The notes under the pieces: generated by a model
What the model saw: only the letters and a program-made list of their open reading frames with translations
Told to the model about the DNA's origin: nothing
The model's database searches: none
NCBI RefSeq assembly: GCF_900102515.1
Contig: NZ_FMVS01000002.1
Location: forward strand, 1 to 64,000
Origin: Butyrivibrio sp. INlla14
Lineage (GTDB): Bacteria; Bacillota; Clostridia; Lachnospirales; Lachnospiraceae
Length of the DNA: 64,000 bases
Direction: 5' to 3'
Shown here: piece after piece, positions 61,046-64,000 of the stretch
Layout: each line of letters opens with the position of its first letter
Numbering within the stretch: the first letter of the stretch is position 1
Position numbers and translations under genes: made by a program

Positions 61046-62704
61046 TTATCTAGCGTTTACTGTAGAAAGAAGCCCTGCCATAACAAATACAAGTGGTGAG
61101 TTCCAATAAATAGTGATCTCATTAAGTGAATAGCACTCTACGTGATCTAAATAGCACTTCATAGGAGGAAGGTTCTGACCACGAAGGCTCTGAGCACGCT
61201 CATCATGAAGTCCTGCATTTGGTCCACCAGATACAAGTCCTGGCCATGGCTCTTCTATATCATCTACAGCAGTTGGACGAAGGTGCGGATTCTTAAAGGC
61301 CTTCTCTCCGTTTCCTGATACATAGCTGATATCCATGCTATTACAACCTAGAATATAGTCAAGTCCGGAAGTGATAGCATTATAATACTCTTGTTTGAAA
61401 CTCATAGTGTTAGCAACACTAAGTACCATCATGTATTTAAGAAGTTCCATGTTGCTGCCCCATATAAAGTCTTCCTTGGCCATACACAGATTAAATCCAT
61501 TTCTTGAAGCTACATCACATAACCTTTCAGCCTCATCAAAGAAATACTTCCTAGCCTGCATTGTAAGAGCATTATCCTCTTTTTTAAGAATAAGGGACAT
61601 ACATCCAAGTCCGGCAACTTCCGCCCATCCAAGACTTGCAAATACACCGCAGTGATAAAGCTTATTCTCAGCCTTTTTATCAAAATCCTCTACTCTGTTT
61701 CTAAGTTCTAAGGCATCACTATAGTACTTGCCATCCGAGGTTGCTTCATATAAAGCGCATGCAGCCCAGAATCTGTTAGAGCCATCTTCAGCCTCATCAT
61801 ACTGGCCAGTATTAGAACCTTCAGGATTAAAGAAAAGTTTCTCCTTGGGATTATCCAAAAGCCACTTATAAGCAAGAAGTGATTTCTCCATTAGCTTATC
61901 TGCATAAGCCTTGTCATAATCCTTGTAGATTGTATAAGCAAGAGCAAATACAGCCGCTATATCAGCTGTAGCAATTGAAGAAGTTGCAAAAAGGAACAGT
62001 TCGTTCTTGTCATCCTCAGGCATAATAAAATCTGCATGATTAAAGGTTGTAACCTTATGCCATACTGATCCATCCTCGCGCTGCATCTTCATAAGAAAAT
62101 CAAGTTCAACCTTGACTTCTGCAAGAATGTCCGGAAGATTCCCCTTATCTCCCTTCACCTTTGGAATATCAAACTGTACCTTAAGAAGGTTATCAAAAAA
62201 TCTTACGCCATAAAGAAGATGTGCAACAGCCACAGCTCCAGCTGTAGAATACCTGCCATAATCTCCTGCGTCGTGCCATCCGCCTGTTACATCTACAGGA
62301 GGAACATCCTCCCCATAGACAGTTGCCATACTCATATGACAGGGCTTATGGTAATATATGCCTGCATGCTCTTTATCAAGAGCATCTCCGCAACGAAGGA
62401 AATAGAAACATTTGCAGATATCCTTCATGAGCTTGTCATATACACTTCCGGAAATCTCAAATGAAAGACTCTCTTCTCCTCCAGCCACAACCTTATATCT
62501 GCCATTTTCCTTTAATTCTGAGAAATCTGCCACATAAGTGTCTTCACCAGATATCTCATCTTTTCCAAAGTGTGTTGCATTGCCCTTAAAAACAGATTTC
62601 CCCTGATCTGAAACAACCTCAAATTCTGATGCTTCAAAGGTAAGCACTGCTTTCTTGGCACTTTCAGGCAAAAATCCAACCTGATCAATCAATACTTTTT
62701 TCAC
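61046..62704 (-). CDS. GH9 family glycosidase without signal peptide
   Basis: From a GTG at 62704 (GGGGG 8 bases upstream) 552 residues. Residues about 1-95 are the Ig-like CelD_N domain (VLIDQVGFLPESAKKAVLTF). The (alpha/alpha)6 barrel follows: VTGGWHDAGDYGRYSTAG with the catalytic Asp pair, and near the C-terminus NPHLRPTAVDD, SGGPNAGLHDERA and YSLNEITIYWNSPL with the acid Glu. It lacks an export signal, so it probably acts on imported cello-, gluco- or mixed oligosaccharides, as known for cytoplasmic GH9 exo-enzymes. It lies 38 bases behind the beta-propeller gene and is likely co-transcribed. Confidence 0.92.
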   Translation of the reverse strand: MKKVLIDQVGFLPESAKKAVLTFEASEFEVVSDQGKSVFKGNATHFGKDEISGEDTYVADFSELKENGRYKVVAGGEESLSFEISGSVYDKLMKDICKCFYFLRCGDALDKEHAGIYYHKPCHMSMATVYGEDVPPVDVTGGWHDAGDYGRYSTAGAVAVAHLLYGVRFFDNLLKVQFDIPKVKGDKGNLPDILAEVKVELDFLMKMQREDGSVWHKVTTFNHADFIMPEDDKNELFLFATSSIATADIAAVFALAYTIYKDYDKAYADKLMEKSLLAYKWLLDNPKEKLFFNPEGSNTGQYDEAEDGSNRFWAACALYEATSDGKYYSDALELRNRVEDFDKKAENKLYHCGVFASLGWAEVAGLGCMSLILKKEDNALTMQARKYFFDEAERLCDVASRNGFNLCMAKEDFIWGSNMELLKYMMVLSVANTMSFKQEYYNAITSGLDYILGCNSMDISYVSGNGEKAFKNPHLRPTAVDDIEEPWPGLVSGGPNAGLHDERAQSLRGQNLPPMKCYLDHVECYSLNEITIYWNSPLVFVMAGLLSTVNAR

Positions 62705-62742
62705 CGTAATTACCCCCAACTAGTAAATTGTTTATATTGTCA

Positions 62743-64000
62743 CTATTCTATTTTAACAGATTCGCCCCCTATTAGAACATAATGATTTTGATAAGAATCA
62801 ACATGATAATGTAAAAGATCTTTTTCATCATCTGGTTCATCTATCAAAAGAATGTCTTCAAGAACAAGGGCACTTTTTGTGCTAAGCGGATCATAACTAT
62901 AAAGCGATGCCCCATTCTGGTAATAAAGCTTATGATCAGCCCTTGAATATTTGATTATAAGACCTTTGTAATCATAGTTATTATCTAACCTATCAATCAG
63001 GTTATAGTTTCCGTTACTTCCATCATATAGATATATTTCTAAATCCGTTGTCAGAATGTATTGTTCATTATATTTTTCGTTAGAAACAACCCTTTTAGCC
63101 TCTATTTCCTTTTCAAGATAATAGGAATCAGTGGCGCCCGCTGAATAAACATATCTATGCAATAGACCATCATCACTTTTATAATAAAATGTTGTGATAG
63201 CATCATCGTAAAAGCTTAAATAACACTCACTGGGTCTACCAAAAATCTCTATGCAGTTCATATCGTTATTGAAATATATAGTTTTTTTATCGCTAATGAA
63301 ACCAAATCCGCCAAAATCTCGATCCGTGATTACTTTTATGTTAGGATTTATACCATTTGGAGAAAAATAATCCTTAGCAAAATATAATGAATTTTTTTCT
63401 GACTCAATTACCTTAATCTTTTTTTGATTCTCCGAATAATAATATGTATTTCCATACTGACCATAGATCATCTGTTTCATGTCTCTGCTAAAAACAGCAA
63501 ATGAATAGTTCATTTTATTGCCAAGATACTGATTTTTGCCATTTTTATATATATTGATATAGTAATCAGGGTTTTTATCATTTGAGCCGGTAACCTTCTT
63601 TTCACAATAAACAGTCTTGCCATCAGAAGATACATACCTTGGATAATCAATATTCCAATACGCATCACCAGCATTAAAGCTATACAGATGCTTACAATTA
63701 TCTTCAAGGTCCCACACAGTTACCTTGTTAGATTCTCCAAGTGACAGTGCTGCAAAATAACGACCGTTTGGAGAAATAGCCCCTCTAAAAACATCCTCGT
63801 CATGGAAATGTACTAATTCGCAGATATCTTTATTAAGATCATAAAGATATAGGTTATTTTCTCTTGTATATTTGCCTGTAGGAGCCTCCTTAATTACAAA
63901 TATCCTGCTTCCATCAAGGCTCATCCCTGCATCTTCAACTTTTTCAGAAATAAGTGTTTTCTCAAGGTCAGTGTTATACAAGTATAGTTCGTCATAAGTG
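62743..64000 (-). CDS. Beta-propeller-like protein, N-terminal part outside the window
   Basis: The frame is open from the stop at 62743 to the right edge (about 418 codons), so the true start lies beyond. It consists of repeated units with a Tyr-Leu-Tyr-Asp/Asn strand (LYLYN, NLYLYDLN, LEIYLYDGSNGNY, LYSYDPLS) alternating with SPNGRYFAAL, SSDGKTVYCEKK, SPNGINP and SRDMKQMIYG, the pattern of WD40/TolB-like propellers. It is rich in Tyr, Asp and Asn. No enzyme motif is seen. The visible C-terminal end is a propeller closing strand (HYVLIGGESVKI). Location and role are unknown; it precedes the GH9 gene in the same direction. Confidence 0.7.
   Translation of the reverse strand, partial: TYDELYLYNTDLEKTLISEKVEDAGMSLDGSRIFVIKEAPTGKYTRENNLYLYDLNKDICELVHFHDEDVFRGAISPNGRYFAALSLGESNKVTVWDLEDNCKHLYSFNAGDAYWNIDYPRYVSSDGKTVYCEKKVTGSNDKNPDYYINIYKNGKNQYLGNKMNYSFAVFSRDMKQMIYGQYGNTYYYSENQKKIKVIESEKNSLYFAKDYFSPNGINPNIKVITDRDFGGFGFISDKKTIYFNNDMNCIEIFGRPSECYLSFYDDAITTFYYKSDDGLLHRYVYSAGATDSYYLEKEIEAKRVVSNEKYNEQYILTTDLEIYLYDGSNGNYNLIDRLDNNYDYKGLIIKYSRADHKLYYQNGASLYSYDPLSTKSALVLEDILLIDEPDDEKDLLHYHVDSYQNHYVLIGGESVKIE

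Noticed and set aside
1-64000. CRISPR array, transposase, integrase, phage or toxin-antitoxin genes
   Set aside because: None were seen on either strand; the repeats found are short, diverged and hairpin-forming, not spaced arrays.

Overview
The window looks like chromosome of a low-GC, plant-fibre-degrading Clostridia member, most likely Lachnospiraceae of the Butyrivibrio/Pseudobutyrivibrio type. This is inferred from protein style, from Firmicute RNA regulators (Tyr T-box, tetrahydrofolate riboswitch), from the Firmicute gene order rnc-smc-ftsY ... ylxM-ffh-rpsP, and from a set of hemicellulose/pectin and hexuronate genes. No rRNA, tRNA, CRISPR array, transposase or phage gene was seen. 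Several CDS starts are placed at an internal ATG or GTG with a good ribosome-binding site, because the longest open frame often begins at an unsupported TTG or GTG.

Layout. 1-1.2 kb: 5' part of a secreted surface protein running off the left edge, then a hairpin-rich intergenic element. 1.6-8.5 kb: tyrS with its T-box, folT with its THF riboswitch, then gpsA, plsY, der and a DUF512 radical-SAM gene. 8.7-13.2 kb: PRPP synthetase (plus strand) and a two-component system. 13.3-19.9 kb: pgeF, yraN, an FlhB-like/FliK-like pair, rnhB, two signal peptidases around rbgA, and rplS. 20.0-26.3 kb: a pyrimidine-nucleoside salvage operon (udp, lipoprotein, nupOPQ, cdd). 26.4-30.1 kb: rimM, trmD, khpA, rpsP, ffh, ylxM. 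30.2-34.3 kb: AraC regulator, GH25 lysozyme, YitT, threonine deaminase. 34.5-43.6 kb: ftsY, smc, rnc, acpP, plsX, rpmF, AraC regulator, ackA. 43.7-47.2 kb (plus): tmcAL and a 702-residue protein of unknown function. 47.3-64 kb: a carbohydrate island with a TIM-barrel isomerase, an ankyrin-GH43 fusion, a second GH43, a CE12-type esterase, an aldouronate-type ABC importer without its ATPase, uxaA, divergent uxaC-lacI, a GH9 enzyme without signal peptide, and a beta-propeller protein running off the right edge.

How it fits together. The housekeeping part is the conserved Firmicute phospholipid/SRP/ribosome-maturation block, interrupted by two accessory cassettes (nucleoside salvage; ilvA-yitT-lysozyme-araC). 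The carbohydrate part reads as an import-then-digest pathway: a lipoprotein and two permeases take up acidic or acetylated oligosaccharides, signal-less enzymes deacetylate and trim them inside the cell, and UxaC and UxaA feed hexuronate toward 2-keto-3-deoxygluconate. Three promoters in this region (uxaA, uxaC, binding protein) each carry a TGTAAGCG-type operator at or just after the predicted start of transcription, and a LacI-family gene sits directly behind uxaC. The same motif lies between ackA and tmcAL.

The least explained items are the 702-residue protein, the ankyrin-GH43 fusion, two nested-hairpin intergenic elements (about 1330-1497 and 34329-34493), and the operator layout of the hexuronate locus.
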